Positions 52,768-61,300 of a stretch of 64,000 nt of DNA are shown here, one piece after another; within the stretch, counting starts at the first letter, position 1, and each line of letters opens with the position of its first letter. This stretch comes from Candidatus Berkiella aquae. GTDB lineage: Bacteria; Pseudomonadota; Gammaproteobacteria; Berkiellales; Berkiellaceae. The DNA lies in contig NZ_LKAJ02000001.1 in assembly GCF_001431295.2 (NCBI RefSeq), forward strand, positions 558,001-622,000, in the 5' to 3' direction. The notes beneath the pieces were generated by a model. It saw only the letters and a list, made by a program, of their open reading frames with translations. It was not told where the DNA came from and made no database searches. The position numbers were made by a program, and so were the translations under genes.

Positions 52768-55302
52768 ATGTTATTATATGCATTTGGACAAAGATTTAAT
52801 CCTGCTATGGATAAGCTACCCCCACACAGTGACGATGCGATTTCTTTTGCTTTAGATAGAGGCTCTCTTGAACTGTTGCAAAAAATTAAACAACGAGGGG
52901 ACTCTTTAGAGAGCCTTGTGTACGGAAAAACAGCATTAATGAACGCAACGATAGAGGATAATGTTGCCTCTATTGCCTTACTAGAAAGTGCGGGAGCGGA
53001 TGTTAATTTTAAAAATCGCCGTGGAGAGACAGCGCTGCATTTTGCGGTTCGTGAAAATAAAATGGCTGCTCTTGCGCGGTTACTATTAGTCCCCCAGATT
53101 GATGTGAAGCAAAAAGATAAAAAAAATATTTCTGCTATCGATATAGCGATAAAAGAAAATAATGTTGATGCCTTTATCTTATTATTACCATTTTATGATG
53201 CATCAAGGGCTAAAGATTATTTACATATTTTTTTACGAAGAGCGATTATCGCGAAAAATCATGCGCTGATTCAGCGATTGATCGCCTTACCGGGTATTGA
53301 TGTTGCGACTCGAATCAACAATGAGAGTATCATGCGCACCGCGTTAAGAACAAAAGATGTGGTAACTGCAAGATTAGTGATGTCAGCAAGACAGATGCTA
53401 GGCTTACCGTTGTCAAAAGTAATCGTTAATTTTAATTATTTTGATTCGATTGAAAAAATGACGAGTTTCCTTTCAATTAAAGAACCCTTAACGTATTTAG
53501 AAGCGCATTCACTGTGTCTCCCTGTGGTTTTAGCTGCACTTGCCATTTTAGAGATGGAAAAACAGGTGACAGAAAACGAACGCAATAAAAATCTGGGGCA
53601 TGAAAGTGCGATGGATGATAAAGCCGTTTTGGAGGCAAATCATCACTTTACCGAGGTGGTTAAACCGCATTTTGCGGAAAAATTTGCAAGTTTTGGTAAT
53701 GGTTCACAAGAACAGCTGGAAAAAATAGAAGAGGCGATACGTGCCACGATTTTAGATTCTATTCAGAAAAAAGCTGTTGCACAGGGCGATAAAACCACCA
53801 TCCATTTTATTTCTAAGAATCGAAAAAATTTAATTATGGCTGAGCCTAAAGCCATGAAGCGATCGGTTGCTGTGTTGAATCAATCGAGCATAGAACAGGC
53901 AGCTTGGCGAGGTTATAATCCCTTTGCTTTGGTTAAAGCCAAGTGGCCTAATTTGTACACCAAACCTCAAGAAAAAGAAGTTGTTTTTTCCACGCGAGCC
54001 TCTCATCAAGGTGGCAACTTGGATAATATGAAAGCCTCTGAGATTGTTCGAGAGCGCACTGCTTATTACTATTTAGCGGTGATAGATAGCACAGTAGGTG
54101 ATGAAGATACCCGCCAAAATAGACTGGTAAATTTTATCAACTGGTTAGCAGACATTCGCAATGCACATGGCCAAGATGATCCTTCTTGTTTTCCTGGGTA
54201 TTTAACGCGTATTGCGCAAATGGGAAATTTTCATCCGGTTGCCGCATTACCTCATAATGTGAAAAGTATATTAGCTGAATTTTTCCGCGCTAAGGTAAGC
54301 CAAGCATTTAAAGAAAAGATGAAGCACTTAAGCGCGCAAGAACAACAACCATTACTGCGCTCACTGGTTGATCTGAATCAATTAACGGCTAAAGAAATAG
54401 CCTGTAATCCTGGACGTTATCCTTTAGATTTATTAAAAATTCGTCAAGATTTTATATCAGAATTCGAAGATGAAATAAAATTACTTGAAAAAATAAAACA
54501 AGAAAGTCATTATCCATTAGATAACGAAGATCTAATCTATATTCAACAGCATCTAGTTGATATTACTAAAGGTGATATTGGTTTGGCTTTAGAAGAAATG
54601 GTTCGAAAGGCTTCAGATAGAATACCTAATGCAGATGATCTTCAAACCTTAAATCCTTTTACCGATGAACAGCCTGTGGCCAGAGATCTATTAGGACAAT
54701 TGCTATCGGTATTTTATAATATGGTACCCCAATATAACCACAGTTTTCATCAATTAGAGGCGCTTGCTGGATATTTGACGATGAAAATTCCTGTGTTTAT
54801 TGATAACCCTAGAACCACCTGGCTAGAGGATTTAATCGATTCTCTTGAATGTGAACAAGAAATATCTCCAAAATTTAAACAAGCATTAATGAGCTTATTG
54901 GTGCCGTTCACTGCTGCTGGTGAGAAGGATGATATTGAAAATCCTTTTGTTGCAAAAATGGCACAATTAAACCGGCAAATAGAAAATAGCAAACACCCGC
55001 TCATCATCGTAAGGTTGCAAAAACTGCTTGGGGCGGCACAACTTAAGATTGATCTTTTTAATCATTTTCTGGATTATCTTCAGCAAAAAGAGTTCTCTGA
55101 ACGAGAACTGTTGCAGAAATTAATAGAAGAGATTGTGGATTATACCATATTGAATAATGGTTTCGTTCCGGATAATTTTCAAGAAGAGCGTGCAGATGAG
55201 TGGGGTGATGCCAAACTGCGAGCATATCTTGGCGAGATAACGCCACTGTTTCCTGAATCCTATCAAGTTCAAGAAAATAGAATTGTTTGTAAAGTGCACT
55301 AG
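52768..55302 (+). CDS. Ankyrin-repeat protein, about 844 aa; candidate effector
   Basis: The N-terminal ~190 residues hold about four ankyrin repeats (GKTALMNATIEDNVASIALLESAGADVNFKNR; GETALHFAVRENKMAALARLLL; then a degenerate pair), the protein-binding modules common in effectors. The remaining ~650 residues are helical with no recognised domain, including a hydrophilic region with FPGYLTRIAQMGNFHPVAALP. No signal peptide. I chose ATG 52768; GTG 52759 opens the frame and ATG 52807 is another option, all with poor SDs. The next gene starts 8 bp after the stop, so they are likely co-transcribed. Confidence 0.85.
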   Translation: MLLYAFGQRFNPAMDKLPPHSDDAISFALDRGSLELLQKIKQRGDSLESLVYGKTALMNATIEDNVASIALLESAGADVNFKNRRGETALHFAVRENKMAALARLLLVPQIDVKQKDKKNISAIDIAIKENNVDAFILLLPFYDASRAKDYLHIFLRRAIIAKNHALIQRLIALPGIDVATRINNESIMRTALRTKDVVTARLVMSARQMLGLPLSKVIVNFNYFDSIEKMTSFLSIKEPLTYLEAHSLCLPVVLAALAILEMEKQVTENERNKNLGHESAMDDKAVLEANHHFTEVVKPHFAEKFASFGNGSQEQLEKIEEAIRATILDSIQKKAVAQGDKTTIHFISKNRKNLIMAEPKAMKRSVAVLNQSSIEQAAWRGYNPFALVKAKWPNLYTKPQEKEVVFSTRASHQGGNLDNMKASEIVRERTAYYYLAVIDSTVGDEDTRQNRLVNFINWLADIRNAHGQDDPSCFPGYLTRIAQMGNFHPVAALPHNVKSILAEFFRAKVSQAFKEKMKHLSAQEQQPLLRSLVDLNQLTAKEIACNPGRYPLDLLKIRQDFISEFEDEIKLLEKIKQESHYPLDNEDLIYIQQHLVDITKGDIGLALEEMVRKASDRIPNADDLQTLNPFTDEQPVARDLLGQLLSVFYNMVPQYNHSFHQLEALAGYLTMKIPVFIDNPRTTWLEDLIDSLECEQEISPKFKQALMSLLVPFTAAGEKDDIENPFVAKMAQLNRQIENSKHPLIIVRLQKLLGAAQLKIDLFNHFLDYLQQKEFSERELLQKLIEEIVDYTILNNGFVPDNFQEERADEWGDAKLRAYLGEITPLFPESYQVQENRIVCKVH

Positions 55303-55310
55303 GAGAACAT

Positions 55311-56342
55311 ATGTCACTGTCTGGTCCTTTTTCTTTAGCGTTATTTAAGCAGTTATATCAATTAAAGCAATTTAGAGCGGCTGCAACATTACTTAGCCAT
55401 GCAACGAATATCAAAGAGGCTAAAGAAATATATGAGTTGATAACCAAGACGATACAAACCAATTGTTGGCAATCTTTTTTGAGCAATCCACATTTAAATC
55501 CGTTTATTTATCATGATGAACTATGTGAAATGCTGGAGCGACTGCTTAAGGCCATGGTCCGTGAGTTAAAATCAGCACAACTCACTGATTTCGACAGAGC
55601 ACAACATGTTGTTAGAAACCTCCAGCAAACCGTTGTCCTGATCGCCAAGAATCCGCAATGGTGTAGAGTATTAAGTTATTCTTATTTTGTTCCATTGATC
55701 AGCACAAATCCGTTTTTAGCTCATTATGTGACAACAGATCCAAATTTTTTCGTTCATTTAGATTCGGTTCAGATTGCAAAAATCTTGGCGCTAGAGCCAT
55801 TCAAAGCACGCAATTTATTATTAAGAATTAATTCACTTATTTTTAATGACGAAGAAAATGCACACTGGGCAGAGGATACGCTACGATATCTCTTGGTGAG
55901 GAATCTCGAGGCTCAATCAATGATGTTGGAAAAAGTCCAATTTCATGATTTTCTTGAAATAACCTTTCTTTATTTTGAAGAAAATCGTGCTTTTGCGATG
56001 GAAGTTTTAAAAAACAAATTACTTTGTCGAGAGTGGCTAAAGTGCAATGAGGCTTATAAACATCCTTTATTAACCGCGCAGGATTATATTGCCTTATCAA
56101 AATGGCATGCAAACGACCCGGGTTTGAGTGCACAATATGTGAGATTGTCGACACAATCAATGAAGAATGTGATAGAAAACATGCAAATGCTAACACTATC
56201 AGAGTCAACTGAAGCGGAACTTTTGACTCCGGCAAATACGATGATAGTTGAGATGAAACCAGTTGTGAATGCTGAAAAGCAAAAAGAACCGCTTCAAGTT
56301 AACAAAGGTGATAAAAAAGAAGGGCCAGCCATATTAAGATAA
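55311..56342 (+). CDS. Unknown 343-aa helical protein in operon with the ankyrin gene
   Basis: Begins with a strong AGGAG eight bases before the ATG, immediately after the ankyrin gene. The sequence is soluble and helical (FKQLYQLKQFRAAATLLSHA, IYELITKTIQ), suggesting TPR- or armadillo-like packing, and the C-terminus is low-complexity and charged (EKQKEPLQVNKGDKKEG). No known domain. It may be a partner or chaperone for the ankyrin protein, or a second effector. Its 3' end overlaps the convergent ogt gene by 9 bp. Confidence 0.7.
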   Translation: MSLSGPFSLALFKQLYQLKQFRAAATLLSHATNIKEAKEIYELITKTIQTNCWQSFLSNPHLNPFIYHDELCEMLERLLKAMVRELKSAQLTDFDRAQHVVRNLQQTVVLIAKNPQWCRVLSYSYFVPLISTNPFLAHYVTTDPNFFVHLDSVQIAKILALEPFKARNLLLRINSLIFNDEENAHWAEDTLRYLLVRNLEAQSMMLEKVQFHDFLEITFLYFEENRAFAMEVLKNKLLCREWLKCNEAYKHPLLTAQDYIALSKWHANDPGLSAQYVRLSTQSMKNVIENMQMLTLSESTEAELLTPANTMIVEMKPVVNAEKQKEPLQVNKGDKKEGPAILR

Positions 56343-56909
56343 TTCATGTTCTATCAACCATTTTTTTCTGGGGATGCCACCGCCATAGCCGCCTATACCA
56401 CCATTATGATTAATAACCCGATGGCAAGGGATGACAATGGCAAATTTGTTTTTACTATTGGCATTGGCCACCGCGCGAAATGCGCTGGGTTTGCCGAGTA
56501 ACATGGCAATATCATAATAAGAGCGAGTCTGCCCATAAGGAATTTTTTTGGTGACGGTCCAGACTTGATTTTGAAAATCGGTTCCGACTTTTCGCAAGGG
56601 TGTTTTAAAGTTTTTTAGCTTGCCACTAAAATAGTGTTCTAATTCGTTGCGAATGGAGGTTAAAGCTGCTGATTTTCCAGGGAGGATCACAGAATGGGTT
56701 TCTTTTCTCAGGCAATGAATTTCTTTGGTTAAACCATGCCAATCAGCAAACTCTAACAGAAAGAGTGATTTTTCATTGGCGATGGCTAGCATAGGCCCTA
56801 AAGGGGTTTCTATCCAAGCAGCATGAAGGATATTAGCGCTCTCATTAGCTGCGTTGTCCATGATGCCTGAAAGCACCAATTTAAAGTCATTCAATGATTT
56901 TTTTGTCAT
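56334..56909 (-). CDS. ogt: Methylated-DNA-[protein]-cysteine S-methyltransferase
   Basis: A 191-aa suicide enzyme that transfers alkyl groups from O6-alkylguanine (and O4-alkylthymine) to its own Cys. The active-site motif is IPCHRV (about 159-164) followed by GGIGGYGGGIPRKKWLIEHE, and FQNQVWTVTKKIPYGQTRSYYDIA is the DNA-recognition helix-turn-helix region. No Ada N-terminal regulatory domain is present, so Ogt/AGT type. The start may be ATG 56859 (MDNAANES) instead of 56909. Confidence 0.93.
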   Translation of the reverse strand: MTKKSLNDFKLVLSGIMDNAANESANILHAAWIETPLGPMLAIANEKSLFLLEFADWHGLTKEIHCLRKETHSVILPGKSAALTSIRNELEHYFSGKLKNFKTPLRKVGTDFQNQVWTVTKKIPYGQTRSYYDIAMLLGKPSAFRAVANANSKNKFAIVIPCHRVINHNGGIGGYGGGIPRKKWLIEHELS

Positions 56910-56946
56910 TCTGCTACTGCTATACTCGATTAATGCGAAAGGGAGG

Positions 56947-56967
56947 CACAGTTATATACCAACTGTG
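56947..56967 (+). repeat. Hairpin with conserved loop, copy 2
   Basis: CACAGTT, loop ATATACC, AACTGTG, followed by CAGCATTCAAACAAGCC. Loop and flank resemble the hairpin at 28941-28960, while the stem bases differ but still pair. Confidence 0.45.
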
Positions 56968-57015
56968 CAGCATTCAAACAAGCCATATTACTGAAAATCT
57001 TGCGTCTTCAAGGCG

Positions 57016-57031
57016 AGTGGGATATCCCACT
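57016..57031 (+). promoter_or_regulatory. 16-bp perfect palindrome upstream of the FMN reductase gene
   Basis: AGTGGGATATCCCACT is a perfect 16-bp palindrome, 31 bases before the ATG of the NADPH-dependent FMN reductase. Size and position suit an operator, but no matching regulator gene is adjacent. Confidence 0.4.
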
Positions 57032-57062
57032 TACCTCATTTCAAGCGAATTAAGGATGAATC

Positions 57063-57611
57063 ATGAGTCAAATACAAATAGCCGTTATTGTTGGTAGTCT
57101 TCGTAAAGAGTCCTTTAATAAGAAATTAGCTAGTGCAATAGCAAAAATGGCACCTGCTGATGTGACCTTTAAGCAATTAACCATTGGCGATTTACCGCTT
57201 TATAATCAAGACGATGATGCGAACCAGGCACCTGCTGTTAAACGTTTAAAAGAAGAAATTACTGCTTCCCACGGCGTATTATTTGTTACACCGGAATATA
57301 ATCGTTCCATTTCTGGTGTACTCAAAAATGCGCTTGATCATGCTTCTCGTCCTTATGGTCAAAATGCGTGGGCAGGAAAACCGACAAGTGTGATTGGTGT
57401 TTCTGTTGGAGCGATAGGTACCGCTCTCGCTCAACAACATTTGCGTAATATTCTGGCTTATCTTGATATGCCAACCCTTGGGCAGCCTGAGGTTTTCTTG
57501 CAGATGAAAGAAGGGTTATTTGATGCTGAGGGTAATATTGGTGAAGCGAGCAAAGCCTTTATGCAAGGGTGGTTAGACAAATATATTGAGTGGGTGAAGA
57601 AGCATATTTAA
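57063..57611 (+). CDS. NADPH-dependent FMN reductase family protein (ChrR/YieF-like)
   Basis: A 182-aa flavodoxin-fold quinone/chromate reductase-type enzyme. The FMN phosphate loop is GSLRKESFNKKLA, followed by the LPLYNQD and TPEYNRSISGVLKNALDHASRP motif that is diagnostic of the family. It acts in the cytoplasm on quinones or metals with NAD(P)H. GGATG precedes the ATG at a weak SD distance. A 16-bp palindrome lies upstream. Confidence 0.92.
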   Translation: MSQIQIAVIVGSLRKESFNKKLASAIAKMAPADVTFKQLTIGDLPLYNQDDDANQAPAVKRLKEEITASHGVLFVTPEYNRSISGVLKNALDHASRPYGQNAWAGKPTSVIGVSVGAIGTALAQQHLRNILAYLDMPTLGQPEVFLQMKEGLFDAEGNIGEASKAFMQGWLDKYIEWVKKHI

Positions 57612-57631
57612 CGCTCGTCAAAAAATTTATC

Positions 57632-57720
57632 TTAAGCCCCCTTTGATTAAAAGGGGGCAGCTCGCGCTTCTCCTGCGTAGCAGGAGGCGAGCGGGGGATT
57701 TTTATCTTAATTCCTAATCT
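57632..57720. repeat. Palindromic miniature repeat, copy E (left outer arm missing)
   Basis: The core GCCCCCTTTGATTAAAAGGGGGC and the right outer arm GCGAGCGGGGGATTTTTATC are present, with a variable hairpin CTTCTCCTGCGTAGCAGGAG. The left outer arm is missing, replaced by TTAAG. It lies 3' of the FMN reductase gene. Confidence 0.8.
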
Positions 57721-57809
57721 TTGCAGCGATGCCCTTTATTTGACAATCCCAACCTCCTTTAGTAGATTCCCTCGCTAGCACTTTAACCTAGTCGTTGTAA
57801 GGAAAAATG

Positions 57810-58052
57810 ATGAAGCCTAAATTAACGCTTTATGTTGGCAACGGTTGCCGTTTTTGTAAAAGGGTGACTGACTATTTAGAGCAGCATCCCATGGAAGTTG
57901 AAATTAAAGATGCTTGGGCCAATGAAGCGATTAATCAAGAAATGGTAGCGCTAACGGGTAGTACTCAAGTTCCTTGCTTAAAGATCGATGACGTTTATAT
58001 GCACGAATCTTTAGATATCATTGATAAATTAGCTGAGATCCAACAAGGCTAA
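57810..58052 (+). CDS. Glutaredoxin-like thiol protein
   Basis: 80 aa with a thioredoxin fold. The redox site is CRFC (Cys13, Cys16 from ATG 57810) in LYVGNGCRFCKRV, and STQVPCL contains the cis-Pro. Length fits glutaredoxin-3-like proteins or the N-domain of GST. AAGGA at 57799-57803 is well spaced for ATG 57810; ATG 57807, one codon earlier, is also in frame. Its thiol substrate is unknown. Confidence 0.85.
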   Translation: MKPKLTLYVGNGCRFCKRVTDYLEQHPMEVEIKDAWANEAINQEMVALTGSTQVPCLKIDDVYMHESLDIIDKLAEIQQG

Positions 58053-58321
58053 TATTTCCTTCTCCCCCAAGCTTAACTTCGCTTTATAGCCTTGCGGGAT
58101 CCTAATCTTGAGTTCTGGATGCCGCGGCAAGTCGCGTTCTCTATTCCTACTTCCCGCGGTTTGTCCGCGGTATTCCATCTCGATGCCTCACACCAACGCT
58201 CGCAATGATTTTTCTCCCGAGAAATCCGTGTATCTACATACTGTACTTTAGTACGATATAACTCAGTTATGAGACATGCATAGAATGGGAGAAGTTTGAT
58301 TACCTCAATGAGAGGATTTAC
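58053..58321. other. Intergenic region with short inverted repeats
   Basis: No gene. A CCGCGG-TTTGT-CCGCGG hairpin lies near 58156-58172 in a stretch rich in CCGCG words that looks like another dispersed repeat. AGTACTTTAGTAC-like symmetry sits at about 58243-58255. The RhoGEF gene start is preceded by GAGAGGA at 58310-58316. Confidence 0.5.
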
Positions 58322-61300
58322 ATGGCTCCTAAAGCAAAATCCCCCAAAGAATTGGCCCTTGAGCTCAAAAACTTACACCAGCAGATGTTTGCTAAAATTG
58401 AGCCTGATGAATTTGTACTAGCAGCGCTTAGCAAAGAAGCAGTACGACCTATACTGGCACCTAACGTTACAGCCATGAAGGAACATTCCGCCGAGCTTAA
58501 CGCTACCATTCGTGATGACATCTTACTTGCTGGCTCTGCCAAAGAACAAAGGCAGAAAGTTAGATATTACGCAGAACTGCTGGCTGAATGTTCAAAAAAT
58601 GGCGATTACTTTACTGCAAATGAAATTTATAATGTGCTTAAAACAGCACCAGGATCAAGCAAATTAGTAGATCATATCATTCTAGACGATACAAAATCTG
58701 CGAAGATATTAGCTAAGCATGACGATTTGTTCAACCCGGCAGGAAATAATAAGAATCTAATTGCAGCAATCGAAGAGAATGCTAAAAATAAACCTATTCC
58801 TGAAATGTCAATTATATTAAAACAAATAACAGGAGCTGATGAAATAGCTGTACCTGTAAGCAAAGCGGCAACATTCGATGCCATTTCACAAAAATATTTG
58901 AAGCTCCAGAATAAAGCAATTCTAGAAGAGAAATTACCAGAAATTAGCTTACCTACAGTAGGTTTAAGATTAACTTCAGAAGAGGCATTTCAACGGGCTG
59001 GACAGATAAAAGGTTCCAAGACCCAAGCGCAGCCAAACCCACCTTATTGGCCTCCAGAGACTGTTAGCCGAGAGGAATTTATAAACAACATTCGTGCAAA
59101 AAGAGAAGCTACGCCTGAAACGGTTCAGCCTAACACACCACCTCCCTCCATCTTGCAAGAGGCTACGATTAGCAAAGAAGAAGAGCAAAAAGCAGCGGAA
59201 AAAGCAGCTGAAGAACAAGAAAAGAAAATTGCAGATAATGTAAAATTATTTGGATTTACACGTTTAGGTTCAGATGAACAGGGTGGTATTAAAGAGCATA
59301 GGTTAGGAAATAATGTTTATCGTGAATTGATAAGTTCGGAAAAGAATTATCTTCAGAAGATAGACACGCTTGATTTAAAAACGATGGTTGCAGTATTAAG
59401 AAAATTTGACGAACCTGTAAATCCGGCTGATAAAAATAAAAATAGTCCAGCTGATCAATCTGAAATGACACGCGCCGAAGCAATTGAGATGTTTGATGCA
59501 TTGGTTGCTGTTAAAGAAGCACAAAAAAAAGTTACAGCGTCTCTATTAGAGGCTGACCCGAATAAATGGGCAGAAGCACTTAAATCAGCAAATCAGGCTT
59601 ATGCTGAATATACGATTTTGTATAACAAAATAGGCACTAAACCTATACCAGACAAAGCCAACGAGTTGTTTAAGGAAATTCATCGAACTACAGATAATAT
59701 ATCTTCAATATTAATTACACCGGTACAACGTGGTCCTCGGTATAATCTACTCATCCGAGATATAATGAAGAACTCACCAGAGAATATTGACCAGTTCAAC
59801 ACTGCAGCTGAGAAAATATCTCAATTTAGTAAGATACTTAATGAAGCCGAGAGACATAATAATTACGAGCAGGTTGTAGCAGCATCCACTCTTGATGTAA
59901 ATGATTTTAAGATGAAATTACAAGAACTTGCAGAAAATATAAAGAATAACCCAGATGATCTAGTAGCTAAACAAGCAAAATCGATTTTAAACGAATTCAG
60001 AAATTACAACAGGACGAGTTTAAGTCTTGAGCAAATCAACGAAAAAACAATGGAAAGAATTAAAGAAATATCAGAAACCAAATTTAAAGAACCTGAATTA
60101 CGTCAAATTGCTATATTAGCGTCAGGCGTTATGATTGATTCACTGTTAGTGGAAACACCAAAGCCCCCTAAAGCTAAAACTCAAGAGGCATCACCCGTAA
60201 CAGATACAACGGTGTCAACACCATCACAGGCGACAACCGAGACCAAACAACCAGAACCACAGCCACAGGCTTCGGTTTCTTCTCAGCGTCCAGAACTTCC
60301 AGAACGCCCACAGCGTCCACCATTACAACGTCAAGGGGCGATTAGAGATCTCAAAACATCTACACCAAAGGCCGGATTGCAAGCAAAATTAAATAAACAA
60401 GCAGGCAAATTGTTCTCTAAGCCTCAACAAGATCAAACCAAAAAAACGCCTGAAGAAAAACTGCAAGAAGATATGCATTATAAACTCCGAGAAATATTAG
60501 AAATATATACGATGTATGCTTCTTTTTCATATCCACCCAATAATCCAAATGCACAATACCGAGACATTCCTGCTGAAAATATTCAAAAAGCCAAAGATGT
60601 ATTAGCTAAATTGGGAGTTAAACTCGATGTTTCATCAACATCGATCTCTTTTGAAAGCAAACAAATTCCGGCGGAAAAATATCAAGAATTTGTTAAAAAT
60701 TTCAATGAAATAATGCTGCAAAGACAAAAAGATCAAGCAGAATTAAAACAAAAGATTGAGGGTGCCACCTCAGTAGAAGCTATTATTGAAATATTACATG
60801 AATATGATAAAAATGGTAAAGATATCCTCAATAGTCGTGGCACGGTCATACCTGCAGCCGATCAAATTGCAGCTATTAAAAAACAGGTTGATCCTAGCGT
60901 TGAAGCATCGATGAAAGTGACTAGTAATTATGGCTTACAACAAAAAGTACAAAGCCTTGCAGAAGCAAAAATACAAATTCAACCACCAGAGAAAATAAAT
61001 GCACTTGACGGGTTAGCAGAATTGAAAAAGAAAATTCAAGAGGCAACGCGAGGATTTTCTACCGGTAGCCTGAATCATCTAGTAGCTAGAGCCCTTGTAG
61101 AAGATATAGAAAAAATACAGAAACTAAGTGATTCGCCAGAAAAAGATAAAAGAGCACAAGAGTATATTGATGTGCTTTCTAAGTCAGATACGGTTTTCAA
61201 ATCTACGGCTCAAAATGTTCTTAAAGCGGTTGAGCTACCACCGCGACAAACACCAACCCAACCTGTGGCAGAGCAACAACCTAAGCTAACACCGCCACCA

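Noticed and set aside
56894-57097. 67-aa frame between ogt and the FMN reductase gene
   Set aside because: It covers the hairpin and palindrome and overlaps both genes, so it is most likely non-coding.
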